A DNA stretch of 64,000 nt from Planctomycetaceae bacterium (GCA_019636285.1 JAHBXV010000016.1:62001-126000), one strand, 5' to 3'; shown: positions 17,753-28,031, counted from the first letter of the stretch. Notes: generated by a model not told the origin, from the letters alone. A program made the numbers and translations.

Positions 17753-19624
17753 ATGCTTCCCGGTTTTGCGAATCCGCTGGGTGCCTTGCTGCTGCTCCTG
17801 TTGATTCCGCTCATCATTTTCTATTTTCTCAAGCTGCGGCGTCCGCGGATGGATCTGCCGTCGCTGGCGCTGTGGCGCCAGGTGATGGCCGACCAGCGGG
17901 TGAATTCGCCGTTTCAGAAGTTCAAACGCAATCTGCTGCTACTGTTACAGATTCTGTTACTGCTTTCGCTGGTCGGTGCGGCGACGCAGCCGTTTCTGTC
18001 GGGGGATGCCGAGCGGGCCGAGTATCTGCCGGTCCTCATCGATACCTCGGCCAGCATGGAAGCCCGCGATCAGGCGGGCGGGAAGACGCGCCTGGAAGTC
18101 GCGAAAGAGCGGGTCGGGCGGCTGGTGGAGAATCTGCTGCCGGACCAGCGGCTGTGCCTGATTGCCGTCGATTCGTCGGCTCGCCGGTTGACGGACTTCA
18201 CGGACAATCGCCGGATGCTGACCACGGCGCTCAATGGCCTTGGTGTTTCTCAGACAGCCAGCCGTCTGGAGGATGGTCTGCGACTGGCACAGGCGCTGGC
18301 GCGTGCGAACCCGGTGAAGAAGGTCGTTCTGATCAGCGACGGAAACGTCCCGGCGACGACGGACTTCGAACTGCCGTTCGATCTCGATTTCCAAAAGCTC
18401 GATCCCGCCGGCGCGAACGTGGGAATCACGGACTTCAACGCGCGGCGGACTTCGAGCGGCTGGGACGTCTTTGTGCGCGTCGAGTCGGCGGCGGCGACGC
18501 AGGGCGTGGTGGAACTGATGCTGCGGCAGGGAAATTCGGAGGTGGCGCGGCGGACGCTGTCGGTCACGCCGTTGTCGTCGGAGCGCGTGGTCTTTCGGCT
18601 GGAGACGGCGGAAGCCGCGTCGCTGGTTCTGCAACTGAAGCCGGATGGTTTCGACTCGTTGCCAGCGGACAATGTCGCCTATCTCGATCTGCCCAGGGTT
18701 CGGCCGCTGGCGGTCTATTGTCCGGAATCGCTGACGACGTATCGCCATGCGCTCGCGATCGTGAAGGACATCCGCCTGTATCCGGGCGAGGAGGCAGCGC
18801 CGGCGACTGTCGACCTGAAAATCGTGGACTCGTCGCAGGAAACCGGACCGGAAGCCGACGTGACGGTGCTGGTGGGTGTCACGCCGCCCGATCTGTCGGA
18901 CCTGTTGGAGGTGACGACGGGACTGGCGGACGTGGTCGACTGGATTCGCACGACTCCGCTGTTACAGCATGTTCAATTGCGCGATGTGCAGATTGCCGAT
19001 TCGCCACAATTGACCAAAGGCGTCGAGGAACGGGAGATTGAAGCTGCTGGCTACGAGATCCTGGCGCAGGCGAAAGACGGTCCGCTGATTCTGCAAAGTG
19101 AAGATGCGACGGGACTCAAGCTGTGGCTGTTGTTTCATACCGATCGCTCGTCGCTGCCTTATCGCGTAGGGTTTCCGATCATGGTCTCCAACGCGGTGCA
19201 ATTGGCCTGGCAGCGATCGGGCTTGGCGGAGGTGCGGTCGCTGGCGACGGGGACGTTGCCGCCGATTGCCGCGCCGGCTGAACAGCAGGCCCAGGTGGTG
19301 TTGCCGGATGGCAGCCGGGAGTCGCTGCGTGTTTCTGGAAACGGACTGCTGACGGGAGTTTCGGCCCGGCAGTCGGGTTCCTACCAGATTCTGGTCGACG
19401 GGAAGGAGCTTCGCCGCGTCGGGGTGAGCCTGATGAGCCCCACGGAAACGCGGCTGGAGGTGGTTGACAAGTTGCAGTTCCCCGAAGTGTCGGTCTCGGC
19501 CAGTGCCGAAGCGGTGGCCCCGGCCGATGTGCCGTTGTGGTCGTGGCTGGCGGGGATTGGCTTGTTGGTGCTGCTCGTGGAGTGGTGGTATTTCCAGAAG
19601 CGTCCCGCCGGATTGCCCGCATGA
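17753..19624 (+). CDS. BatA-like VWA membrane protein
   Basis: A 623-residue protein from ATG 17753 (AGGAA twelve bases upstream; a GTG at 17723 would add ten residues). The BatA N-terminal domain has two membrane helices (10-27 and 61-77) around a basic loop with LKLRRPRMDLPSLALW. A VWA domain follows with MIDAS DTSAS (97-101). The C-terminus carries a third helix (WSWLAGIGLLVLLVEWWYF). It presumably presents the VWA and large soluble part outside the cytoplasm. Its stop overlaps the ATG of the next gene (ATGA), indicating translational coupling. Confidence 0.92.
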   Translation: MLPGFANPLGALLLLLLIPLIIFYFLKLRRPRMDLPSLALWRQVMADQRVNSPFQKFKRNLLLLLQILLLLSLVGAATQPFLSGDAERAEYLPVLIDTSASMEARDQAGGKTRLEVAKERVGRLVENLLPDQRLCLIAVDSSARRLTDFTDNRRMLTTALNGLGVSQTASRLEDGLRLAQALARANPVKKVVLISDGNVPATTDFELPFDLDFQKLDPAGANVGITDFNARRTSSGWDVFVRVESAAATQGVVELMLRQGNSEVARRTLSVTPLSSERVVFRLETAEAASLVLQLKPDGFDSLPADNVAYLDLPRVRPLAVYCPESLTTYRHALAIVKDIRLYPGEEAAPATVDLKIVDSSQETGPEADVTVLVGVTPPDLSDLLEVTTGLADVVDWIRTTPLLQHVQLRDVQIADSPQLTKGVEEREIEAAGYEILAQAKDGPLILQSEDATGLKLWLLFHTDRSSLPYRVGFPIMVSNAVQLAWQRSGLAEVRSLATGTLPPIAAPAEQQAQVVLPDGSRESLRVSGNGLLTGVSARQSGSYQILVDGKELRRVGVSLMSPTETRLEVVDKLQFPEVSVSASAEAVAPADVPLWSWLAGIGLLVLLVEWWYFQKRPAGLPA

Positions 19625-21933
19625 CGTATTGCCGGATCGATCGCGAGCGGAGAATGCGGCTGGCCGCGTGGCTGACCGTGATGCTGGCGATGTTTGTTGG
19701 CGAATCGCGTGGGTGGTGCCAGGGATTGGTGCGGCTCGAACTGGCACGGTCGTCGCCGCCGGTTGTGCCGGGACGGCCGATGCCGACGATCTGGGATCTC
19801 TCGGTCGATGGAACGGCGGTTCTCGAAGGCGAACTGGAACTGACGATTCGCTTTCTCGACCAGGTGAAGTCCCGCGTCACGATTGAAGATCTGGCGATCA
19901 CCGGACCCCAACAGCAGATACGGCTGGTGCTGCCGCCTGTTAATGAAGACAGCACGATCGACCAGTTTGAGGTCGATGCGCGATTCAAGACGGCTCGGGC
20001 CTCGCACGACCTGGGGATGCATGTTTTGCGGGTGCCTCGCGTGGGGTTCAACACGGCGATGCTGGCGGTGATTGAAGGGGAACTCGATGCGACCACGATG
20101 AAAGCGCGAAGCCAACTGACGATAGAACTTGCCCGCGAGCGATTGTATGGATCGACCGAACAATCGGGCCTGTCGACGATTGGCACGACGATGCGAGCGT
20201 CGGATATCGGAGCCGATCCCTTCTGGTGGTGTGGGTTCGACGGAGTCGTGCTGCTGCCGGATGGATTGCGGGACATGAAGTCGGCTCAACTGGCGGGGCT
20301 GGCGACGTGGGTTCGGGCCGGCGGGCGGCTGGTGGTCTTCGCGGGAGGGCAACTCGGTCGCTCGCACCTGACGTGGTTGAATGATCTGACTGCGGAGACA
20401 GTTGACGGGCGTGAACCTCTTGTGGCCGATGATCGAGGTCGCTTGATGCCGCTCGCGAACGAACGCTCTCTCCTGGAAGCCGATTTTGGTTGGGGTCGGG
20501 CGTTGGTGCAGACGGAACAGACTTCGGGTGATCCCGATTCGCGGCCGCTGATTCCTCCGGTGGTCGTGGCCCGCTGGTGGGGGGTCTCGCCAGCGGAGTA
20601 CCACAGACTTTTGCAGGTGCCCGATACGATTCCCGATCCGGCGCTTCTGAGCGAAGCCGAAAGATCGCAAAGCCCACCGTTCATTCAACAGAGTTCGGAG
20701 ATGCCCGTTGGCGTGAACTGGTCGATGGTCATGAATCCGATGTCGGGCTTTGCCCTGGAGCATCTGACGGACTTTCTGTTGCCGGACAGTCTGCGGCTGG
20801 TCCCGTTGTGGCTCCTGGCGTCGATCCTGCTGGTCACCGTCGTGGCTGTCGGACCCGGTGAGTGGTGGGTGCTGGGGGCGATCCGCCGTCGCCGGTGGAC
20901 GTGGATTACGTTTCCCCTCTCCATCGTGGCGGTGACGGCCGCGACGTTGCTGGTGAGCGACGCCTACATGTCGACGACCGATCTGCGGCGAGAGCTGGTG
21001 GTCATCGATCTGGACGAGGCGGGGGAAGAGGTACGGAAGACACGGTTTGAGGTGATGTTTCCCAATCGTCCCGGACCGGTCGAGACGGACGTCGTGAGCG
21101 GTGTCGCGATGGCCGTGAAGTCGTTGCAGTTTTCGTATCGAGCGGGAACGAATTTCGTTGTGGTGACGAACGCGAATGGGACGACGACGATCGTTCCCAT
21201 GGCGATGAATCCGACGATGGGGAACGCTAGCCCTCCAGTCTCAGTCTATACGGGACGTCCTCTGGCGCGCTACACGCTGACACAGGACTTGCAACAGTGG
21301 ACGCCCCAGATGAACCAGGTGCTGTCGTTTCCGGATCGGGATGATCCTCCCGCGTCACGACCGCGCGTGAAACTGGCCGACGGGCTGATGTGGCGCGATT
21401 TCCTGACGAACCGGACCGATGGCGGGCTGGTGGCCAGCGAAACCGGTCGGGAGCTTGTTAATGAGGCACGAAGACTGCATGGAGCGACCGTCGCCGTGGC
21501 GGCGGTGGGACCGCATGGCCGGATGCTGACGGATGGCCATGGCTGGTGGCGAATGATCACCGACCAGCAAATGGCGGGGCGGCAGACTCGTCGGTTCTTC
21601 CCTGGTTCGGCGAATCAGAACGGACTGGAAGTGGAGGGGTGGCCGTCCATTGTTCGCGCACTGACTCTAGCCAACGGACACGCTTCGGTACCCGGCCGTG
21701 AGGGGCTCTCGGGGCTGGCACCGCTTGCCTCTCTGGATGTGAACCGCTGGCAGTTGGTGCTGCTGGATGCTCAAGAGGGTCTTTGGCGAATCGTCCGGGA
21801 AATTCATCGATTTCCCGCGGATGGCGTTGCGCCGCTCGATTTGCGTCCGCCTGGTCAGCAAGTCCAACGACCCGTGCCCATGCTCACTTTGCCGGGGCCG
21901 GGGCAAGTGCAGCCTGTGTTCACAAACCCGTGA
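19621..21933 (+). CDS. Large exported membrane protein of the MoxR/VWA cluster
   Basis: A 770-residue protein starting at ATG 19621, overlapping the previous stop by four bases. A signal-like hydrophobic segment lies at 13-27. A glutaminase-fold-like stretch (GFDGVVLLPDGLRD, then AGLATWVRAGGRLVVFAGGQ) is followed by two membrane helices at about 390-450 (LRLVPLWLLASILLV and WITFPLSIVAVTAATLLV). The layout, a soluble domain ahead of two helices, parallels the protein encoded at 25083, suggesting related roles. No enzyme motif recognised. Coupling to the BatA-like gene points to the same complex. Confidence 0.8.
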   Translation: MTYCRIDRERRMRLAAWLTVMLAMFVGESRGWCQGLVRLELARSSPPVVPGRPMPTIWDLSVDGTAVLEGELELTIRFLDQVKSRVTIEDLAITGPQQQIRLVLPPVNEDSTIDQFEVDARFKTARASHDLGMHVLRVPRVGFNTAMLAVIEGELDATTMKARSQLTIELARERLYGSTEQSGLSTIGTTMRASDIGADPFWWCGFDGVVLLPDGLRDMKSAQLAGLATWVRAGGRLVVFAGGQLGRSHLTWLNDLTAETVDGREPLVADDRGRLMPLANERSLLEADFGWGRALVQTEQTSGDPDSRPLIPPVVVARWWGVSPAEYHRLLQVPDTIPDPALLSEAERSQSPPFIQQSSEMPVGVNWSMVMNPMSGFALEHLTDFLLPDSLRLVPLWLLASILLVTVVAVGPGEWWVLGAIRRRRWTWITFPLSIVAVTAATLLVSDAYMSTTDLRRELVVIDLDEAGEEVRKTRFEVMFPNRPGPVETDVVSGVAMAVKSLQFSYRAGTNFVVVTNANGTTTIVPMAMNPTMGNASPPVSVYTGRPLARYTLTQDLQQWTPQMNQVLSFPDRDDPPASRPRVKLADGLMWRDFLTNRTDGGLVASETGRELVNEARRLHGATVAVAAVGPHGRMLTDGHGWWRMITDQQMAGRQTRRFFPGSANQNGLEVEGWPSIVRALTLANGHASVPGREGLSGLAPLASLDVNRWQLVLLDAQEGLWRIVREIHRFPADGVAPLDLRPPGQQVQRPVPMLTLPGPGQVQPVFTNP

Positions 21934-21960
21934 TGGAACTACGAACAACCTGGACTTGGC

Positions 21961-22893
21961 ATGCTTGCGATTGATGTTCAAGACCTGTGGGTTCGCTACG
22001 GCAAGTTCGCCGCGGTGAAGGGGATTTCGCTGGCGATTCCGCGGGGCGAAGTCTTCGGATTCATCGGGCCGAATGGAGCGGGGAAGTCGTCGACGATCAA
22101 GGTGCTGGCGACGCTCCAGCGGAAGTTCGAGGGAACCGCGCGGCTGGGAGGTGTCGATATCCGGCAGTCGCCGGACCGGGTCCGGGAGAAGATGGGTTAT
22201 GTTCCGGATTCGTTCGGGGTCTATGAAGATTTGACCGTGCGGGAGTTCCTGCACTTTTTCGCGGCCGCCTATCGGTTGCCCTACAGTCGACGCCAGGCTG
22301 TGGTGGACGATGTGCTGCAGTTGACGGACCTCGCGCACAAGATCGATGCGCAGGTTGACTCGCTGTCGCGGGGGATGAAGCAGCGACTGTCGCTGGCGCG
22401 CGTGCTGCTGCACGATCCGGAAGTGCTGCTCCTGGACGAACCGGCAAGCGGGCTCGATCCTCGGGCACGAATTGAAATGCGAGAGCTTTTGAAGGCGCTC
22501 AAGGAGATGGGGAAAACGATCCTGATCTCCAGCCACATTCTGCATGAACTCGCGCAGCTGTGTACGCAGATCGGCATTCTGGAAGCGGGAAAGCTCGTGG
22601 CGCAGGGGTCGGTGGCAGACATTTATCGCCGGTTGAGCATTTTGCGGATCGTGCATGTGCAGGTGGGGGGCGGCCCGACGGATCTCGCGGACCGGCTGCG
22701 AGGCTTTGCCGGTGTCTCACAGGTCGATGAACAAGCTGACCGTTTCGCGATCCGGTTCGAGGAAGGTTCGCTCGAACTGGAAGATCTGCATGACTTCATT
22801 CATGGGCAGGGAGCGCGAATCCGAATGTTTCAGGCCGAGGTGATGGATATGGAGACGGCGTTCATGAAGCTGACGGAAGGGATTACTGCCTGA
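21961..22893 (+). CDS. ABC transporter ATP-binding protein
   Basis: A 310-residue ATPase. Walker A GPNGAGKSS (36-44), signature LSRGMKQRLSLARVL, Walker B LLLDEPASGLDP and switch ISSHILHELAQL are intact; the signature has LSRGM in place of LSGGQ, as is common in ABC-2/NatA-type exporters. The C-terminal 80 residues form the usual small regulatory domain. It lies 27 bases after the previous gene and is followed by a permease, so it is the energy subunit of that exporter. Substrate unknown. Confidence 0.93.
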   Translation: MLAIDVQDLWVRYGKFAAVKGISLAIPRGEVFGFIGPNGAGKSSTIKVLATLQRKFEGTARLGGVDIRQSPDRVREKMGYVPDSFGVYEDLTVREFLHFFAAAYRLPYSRRQAVVDDVLQLTDLAHKIDAQVDSLSRGMKQRLSLARVLLHDPEVLLLDEPASGLDPRARIEMRELLKALKEMGKTILISSHILHELAQLCTQIGILEAGKLVAQGSVADIYRRLSILRIVHVQVGGGPTDLADRLRGFAGVSQVDEQADRFAIRFEEGSLELEDLHDFIHGQGARIRMFQAEVMDMETAFMKLTEGITA

Positions 22894-22954
22894 GTGGATG
22901 TCGGGATTACTTACTACGAGCGTTCCTTCTTAATTGTTCTGAATAGAGTTTGTT

Positions 22955-24874
22955 TTGCTGTCGCAATTTCACCTGCCGTTGTTGACGCGTGAGCTGATCG
23001 AGCAATCGAATCGGCGGAGGACATACGTCTTTCGGGTGATTTACGCGGTCGCGCTCTTTGGCCTGACGGGCTGGACGATCTGGAGCGAAGTCGGGGAGAT
23101 GTGGGCCTCGGGCAATCGCGCCATTCTGACGATGGGGATTGGCCGGACCGTGCTGGATAGCGTGGTGGGGCTGCAGTTTGCCGGGATCTATTTGTTCCTG
23201 CCGGCGCTGGTCTGCGGCAGCATCACCTCGGAAAAAGAACGGGAGACATTGGGCCTCTTAATCGTGACTCGCCTGGGTCCGTGGACGATTCTCTTTGAAA
23301 AGTTGCTGGCACGGCTGGTGCCGATGTCGGGGTATCTGTTGTTGTCGCTTCCCCTGTTGGCGGTCGCCCGGACGCTGGGTGGGGTGAGCAACATGGACAT
23401 CGTGTGGGCGGCGATCGTGCTGTGCGTCACGATGTTCCTGGTGGCGAGTTTTTCGCTGATGTGGTCGGTTCTGGCACGCACGACGGCTTCGGCGCTTGTG
23501 CTGACGTACGTGACGGGGGCGATTTTTATGCTCCTTGGAAACTGGGTCGTGATCACGGCGATCGAGGGCTTCGCGAGTCTGCTGACGCTGAACTTCACGC
23601 CGACGGTTTATTCGTCCGGGCCATATCCTTACACGCGCGAGTTGTTCATGCTGCAAAACTCGCCACAGTCCACATTTTTGTTGGGGAGTTTCGCTTTTAA
23701 CGGGACGGTGCTCTTCAAAGTGGGGCGGATGACGGGTGCGGCTCCGGCGGGCTATCTGCTGCTGCCGTCCCTTCTTGCCGCGGGTTCCTGCCTCGGCATC
23801 GCGCGGTGGCAGTTCTGGCGAAGGGCGTTTCCGCCAGCGGGGAGCTTTATTCCCAAGCTCCTGCGGTGGTTTGATGACTTCTTTCATCGGATCAATCAGA
23901 ATCGGCTGACTCGCGGCATCGTGCTGGTGCGCGATAAGAACACGCTTCCGCTGTTCAAGCCTGTGGCCTGGCGGGAGACGGTCAAGAAGTCGCTGGGAAC
24001 GACGCGATATCTGGTGCGGCTGCTGGTGCTCCTGGAACTGCCGCTGCTGCCGCTCGTCAGCATGGTACTGTTCGACCTGATCGAGGGACGGCAGCTTATT
24101 CTTCCGCGGCCGGCAGGAGTCATTTATCCGGTCTGGTTCTTCGCGGTGTTGTTCGTGTCGGTGCATGCGACGGGGGCAATCGCGAACGAGCGGAGCCACC
24201 AGACACTGGATGTGCTGCTCTCGACGCCGTTAACGTCGCGGGAGATTGTGTCGCAGAAACTGGCGGGCGTTTGGAAGCTGTGTTTCGTGCTGGCGATTCC
24301 GTTCGCGACGGCGATCTTGTACGAGCTGATGACGACGGCGGAAGCGTCGCGGCCTATCATGCCCATGGGGACAAATCCTTGGACGGGACAAGTTTATACA
24401 CAGCCCGTTTTCCGGAAATTGCCGCATCTGTTCTGGTCGATTGCCAGTTTTCTGATCTATCTGCCGCTGATGGCCTGGCTGGGGTTATGGCTCAGTCTCA
24501 GGCTGGCGTCCCGATTGCGGGCATTGGTCACGCAGATTCTCTTGACCGTTGCGATTTGCGCACTTCCCCTGTTATTTGTCTCGTCGCTTCGCGGTGTGAT
24601 GACAATTGGGTCGATGGTTGTGGTCGTCATCAGTCCGCTGGCAGCCCTGATGCAAATTGAGCTGCATAGCGTCCCGTTCGACGAGACGACGCGAACCGTG
24701 ACGCTCGCGGTGAACATGGTCCTATGGGCCGGGGTGGCGGGCTGGCTGCGTTTTCAGTGTTATCGTCACTTCGCCGAGTTGGCGGGCCGCCTTGATCCGG
24801 TGGCTTCGTCGCGAGTGGCGAGCGCTGTTGAAAAACCGGCGTTGGAGTTTGAAGCGGTCGGGGAGATGGGATAA
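22955..24874 (+). CDS. ABC-2-like transporter permease
   Basis: A 639-residue polytopic protein with at least ten hydrophobic segments in two halves. The motif TSEKERETLGLLIVTRLGPWTILFEKL and, in the second half, ANERSHQTLDVLLSTPLTSREIV are the E-x-x-x-T/L-x-L-L signatures of ABC-2-type permeases, so two permease units are fused. The apparent start is a TTG at 22955 (MLSQFHLPLLTREL), an uncommon codon; no better start lies nearby. It works with the preceding ATPase. Confidence 0.88.
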   Translation: MLSQFHLPLLTRELIEQSNRRRTYVFRVIYAVALFGLTGWTIWSEVGEMWASGNRAILTMGIGRTVLDSVVGLQFAGIYLFLPALVCGSITSEKERETLGLLIVTRLGPWTILFEKLLARLVPMSGYLLLSLPLLAVARTLGGVSNMDIVWAAIVLCVTMFLVASFSLMWSVLARTTASALVLTYVTGAIFMLLGNWVVITAIEGFASLLTLNFTPTVYSSGPYPYTRELFMLQNSPQSTFLLGSFAFNGTVLFKVGRMTGAAPAGYLLLPSLLAAGSCLGIARWQFWRRAFPPAGSFIPKLLRWFDDFFHRINQNRLTRGIVLVRDKNTLPLFKPVAWRETVKKSLGTTRYLVRLLVLLELPLLPLVSMVLFDLIEGRQLILPRPAGVIYPVWFFAVLFVSVHATGAIANERSHQTLDVLLSTPLTSREIVSQKLAGVWKLCFVLAIPFATAILYELMTTAEASRPIMPMGTNPWTGQVYTQPVFRKLPHLFWSIASFLIYLPLMAWLGLWLSLRLASRLRALVTQILLTVAICALPLLFVSSLRGVMTIGSMVVVVISPLAALMQIELHSVPFDETTRTVTLAVNMVLWAGVAGWLRFQCYRHFAELAGRLDPVASSRVASAVEKPALEFEAVGEMG

Positions 24875-24907
24875 GACGAGTACTCTTTCAATGGTCAAGA
24901 TGCGGGT

Positions 24908-24990
24908 GGGTGGCACGCCCTGAAGGCTTTGCGAAAGGGCGTGGCAGTCGTTCTTCGCCACGCCCTTCGAAGACTCAGGGCGTGCCACCC
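24908..24990. repeat. Family B palindromic repeat, copy 1
   Basis: GGGTGGCACGCCCTGAAGGC at the left end and its complement ending GGGCGTGCCACCC at the right, with an inner GGGCGTGG/CCACGCCC pair. A long cruciform-capable element between two genes of the cluster. A family C fragment follows at 25003-25022. Other family B copies: 32635, 34454 and 55300. Confidence 0.85.
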
Positions 24991-25082
24991 TACCGGTTGC
25001 CAAGGCACACTGGCGGAGCCGGGGTCGTTTTGCCGTGGATGCGGAAACGGTTCGAGCAGGGTCGGCTGACGGATACCATACT

Positions 25083-26873
25083 ATGAGCGCGATGAACCGC
25101 GGATTTCCCGGATTGTGCCTGCTGGCCGCGCTCCTGGCCGGGAGAGCGGCGTGGTCGTTCGACGTGGAAGAGGTACGGTGGGGCTTCGACGGGCGCGTCG
25201 CGGTCGGCCGGTTTAACCCTCTTTCGGTTCTGGTGAGCAACAATACCGCGAGCCCGGTTGACGGCGAACTGCGGCTGACGAAGCTGCAGGGGGCTCAATC
25301 GGTCGATGCGACGATTGTCGAACCGGTGTTTCTTTCGCCGTTCACGTCGCGGTGGGTGCAGCTCTATCCCTTCGTCACGAACGACAATGACGACTGGAGC
25401 CTGCGTTTCGGACGGAGCACGTTTCCGTTGCCGCGCCCGCGGCCGGGACAGAAGCAGGTCATCGCGCTGGAGAGTTCCAATCGGCTGGAACGGGCATCTG
25501 GAGCGGCTCGGAGTTTTCCGGACGAATTGTTTCCGCCGTTCGTGACGGCGACCGACGCGCTGGGAGGGGTGGTTCTGGACCATGTTCCCCGTTGGGAAGA
25601 AGCGCGACGCCGGGCTTTCATGGACTGGCTGTACCTGGGGGGGACGCTGGTTCTCTTGCAGCAGCCGGACGGGCGGTTTCCGGAGTTCATCGGCTCGATG
25701 GCGGCGCTGAACTCCCCGGCTGGCGATGCGACGATCGGGGCGGGCCTGGTCCGTCGCGTGGAAAAGGTGAAGGCGGAATTCGATCGCGATCAGCTCAAGT
25801 CGGTGCTCGCGAGTCTGACGAAGGATCCGCTGGAGCTGGCGGGCAAGGAAGGCGAAGAGGACGAGGCCAGCCGACGGTCGGGGCCGCGCTATGACGAGAA
25901 CGACGCGACGGAGGCTCTGGGCTGGTCGCGCTTCTTCAGCACGCTGCGGGAAATGACGAACCCCGAACATAGCTGGCTGCTGCTGCACCTGATGTTCTGG
26001 GTCTACATCGGGACGGTCTTTCCCGGTGCCTATCTGTGCGGACAAAAGTGGGTCGACTATCGGCTGGTCTATGTCGCGATTCTGGGGTCGGTGGTGGTCT
26101 TCGGCTTCCTGTTCGCGATGGTCGGTCGGCGCGGATATGGCGAGTCGACATCGGTCAACACGGTCGCCATTCTGCGGCCGCTCCCGGATGGTGCGGTGGA
26201 CGTGACATCGTGGTCCAATACCTTCGTGACTTCCGGGGGCGATTACCTCATTCGGCACGATGGACTCGGAAATCTGTATTCGACGTGCCAGATGTCCGAA
26301 AAGGTGAAGGGCGAGGTTCGCAATGGCGCGGAAGGAGGCTTCGTGGTCGATATCCCGCCGTATTCATCACGCGAATTCGCGCATCGCGGCCGCATCGAGG
26401 GACCGGTGCCCAGGGTCGAGATCCTGAAATTCGATGCCAATTCCGAAGCGATCACCGCGCTGCAACTGAAGCTGACCGGCCTCGACAAGCCGCCGCAACA
26501 GGCGTATGCGCTGTATCGCGATCGGGTGTATGCGTTGCGCTACGCCGACGGAGAACTGACGTTGGGGCATTCGCTGGGGAGCACGGAGGGCTTTCTGAAG
26601 GTGCAGGGCTATGGCGGCTGGCAGCAGTCTCGGCCGTACTATTACCAGCAGAACACGAATTCGGAGACGGATCTTTACCAGCAGCTCTGGCAGCCGCTGA
26701 TTTTGCGCAGCCAGGGAATCGCCACGGATTCCGATACGAAGGCGTTTCGATTGGCACCGGGCATCGTCCGGCTGCTCTTGTATACCGATCTGCCGGGGGC
26801 GTACCTGGCGTCGACACCGGAACTGATCGGTCGACAGGGGCGGGCGCTGTATGTGATGAATCTGTCGCCGTAG
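25083..26873 (+). CDS. Exported membrane protein linked to ABC exporter genes
   Basis: A 596-residue protein from ATG 25083. A signal peptide (hydrophobic 10-24, WSFD after it) precedes a soluble domain of about 275 residues, then two membrane helices (WLLLHLMFWVYIGTVFPGAYL and LVYVAILGSVVVFGFLFAMVG), then another soluble domain. No catalytic motif recognised. It sits between two ABC exporter sets and shares its overall plan with the protein encoded at 19621-21933, so it is probably an accessory subunit facing the periplasm. Confidence 0.82.
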   Translation: MSAMNRGFPGLCLLAALLAGRAAWSFDVEEVRWGFDGRVAVGRFNPLSVLVSNNTASPVDGELRLTKLQGAQSVDATIVEPVFLSPFTSRWVQLYPFVTNDNDDWSLRFGRSTFPLPRPRPGQKQVIALESSNRLERASGAARSFPDELFPPFVTATDALGGVVLDHVPRWEEARRRAFMDWLYLGGTLVLLQQPDGRFPEFIGSMAALNSPAGDATIGAGLVRRVEKVKAEFDRDQLKSVLASLTKDPLELAGKEGEEDEASRRSGPRYDENDATEALGWSRFFSTLREMTNPEHSWLLLHLMFWVYIGTVFPGAYLCGQKWVDYRLVYVAILGSVVVFGFLFAMVGRRGYGESTSVNTVAILRPLPDGAVDVTSWSNTFVTSGGDYLIRHDGLGNLYSTCQMSEKVKGEVRNGAEGGFVVDIPPYSSREFAHRGRIEGPVPRVEILKFDANSEAITALQLKLTGLDKPPQQAYALYRDRVYALRYADGELTLGHSLGSTEGFLKVQGYGGWQQSRPYYYQQNTNSETDLYQQLWQPLILRSQGIATDSDTKAFRLAPGIVRLLLYTDLPGAYLASTPELIGRQGRALYVMNLSP

Positions 26874-26892
26874 TGCGATTCACGTCAATCAA

Positions 26893-26951
26893 TAACCTGA
26901 AGCGTGAGGGAGGGAGACGATGCGGAAGACCCTCGCTGACGCTTCGGGTTA
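26893..26951. repeat. Family A palindromic repeat, copy 2
   Basis: TAACCTGAAGCGTGAGGGAG on the left against CCCTCGCTGACGCTTCGGGTTA split over the right arm. The left arm is degenerate, so the hairpin is imperfect. It lies between the preceding stop and the next ABC ATPase gene. Confidence 0.75.
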
Positions 26952-27035
26952 CAAGAGAGTTCAACCAAGCTAGCGCGGCGAAGTATAGCAGCGATTACAA
27001 GTTGAGAACTCATAACCTCCACGAGGTCACACGGA

Positions 27036-28031
27036 ATGATTCCCGAGTCCGAGACCGAGGGCCGTCCATCGCGGCCGGCACCAATTGGCGCGCCCCCCGT
27101 GATCGACATGGACGATGTCGTCCACACGTTCAAGGGCCGCCGCGCGCTCGACCATGTGACGTTTCAGGTGCATGCGGGATCGCTGCACGGATTCGTCGGG
27201 CCGAACGGGGCGGGTAAGACGACATCTCTGAAGTTGATCTGCACGCTGCTCAGGCCGCAGTTTGGCGAGGTGCGCGTCTTTGGCAAAGATGTCGTGCAGG
27301 AGCAGCGGGCGGTGCGGCAGAAGATCGGTTTCATGCCCGATCACTTCAGCACGTATCGCCAGATGAGCGTGCAGGAGTATCTCGATTTTTTCGGGGCGGC
27401 TTACGGGCTGACCTACCGGCAGCGGACGGAAACGATCGAGCAGGTGCTCTCGCTGGTCGACATGGACGGGCGGCGGAACGACCTCATCAGCGGACTTTCT
27501 CGCGGGATGCAGCAGCGCGTGAGCCTGGCGCGGGTGCTGGTCAACGATCCGGATCTGCTCTTATTGGATGAACCGGCGAGCGGTTTGGACCCGCATGCCC
27601 GCATCGAGCTGATGGAAATCCTGAAAGCGTTGCAGGGGATGGGGAAGACGATCTTCATCAGCTCGCACATCCTCAGCGAACTGGCCGAATTGTGCGACTC
27701 AGTCACGATCATCGATCGCGGCCGCGTGAAGTATTCCGGATCGATGACGGGGCTATTGGACCGCACGGGGGAACATCCCACGTATCGGCTGACGGTGGGG
27801 AACGAGAGCGAGGAACTGATCGATCACCTGCGGGAGATCCCCGGAGTCATGCTGGCGGAACGAATCCCCGAGCGGCCCGAGTACCGGATTTCGTTCGACT
27901 GGACGCAGACCACCACGAATGACCTGCTGCGGGCGATTATCGAGCGGGGGGTGATTGTGCAGGGGTTCGTGCAGCATCGCAAACATTTGAACGAAGCGTT
28001 TCTGGACCTGACGGAACGGGGAATTCGCTGA
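27036..28031 (+). CDS. ABC transporter ATP-binding protein (second set)
   Basis: A 331-residue ATPase with a short polar N-terminal extension. Walker A GPNGAGKTT, signature LSRGMQQRVSLARVL and Walker B LLLDEPASGLDP are intact, as is ISSHILSEL. It is close in sequence to the ATPase at 21961. Its stop overlaps the ATG of the following permease gene by one base, so the two are translationally coupled. ABC-2-type exporter; substrate unknown. Confidence 0.93.
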   Translation: MIPESETEGRPSRPAPIGAPPVIDMDDVVHTFKGRRALDHVTFQVHAGSLHGFVGPNGAGKTTSLKLICTLLRPQFGEVRVFGKDVVQEQRAVRQKIGFMPDHFSTYRQMSVQEYLDFFGAAYGLTYRQRTETIEQVLSLVDMDGRRNDLISGLSRGMQQRVSLARVLVNDPDLLLLDEPASGLDPHARIELMEILKALQGMGKTIFISSHILSELAELCDSVTIIDRGRVKYSGSMTGLLDRTGEHPTYRLTVGNESEELIDHLREIPGVMLAERIPERPEYRISFDWTQTTTNDLLRAIIERGVIVQGFVQHRKHLNEAFLDLTERGIR

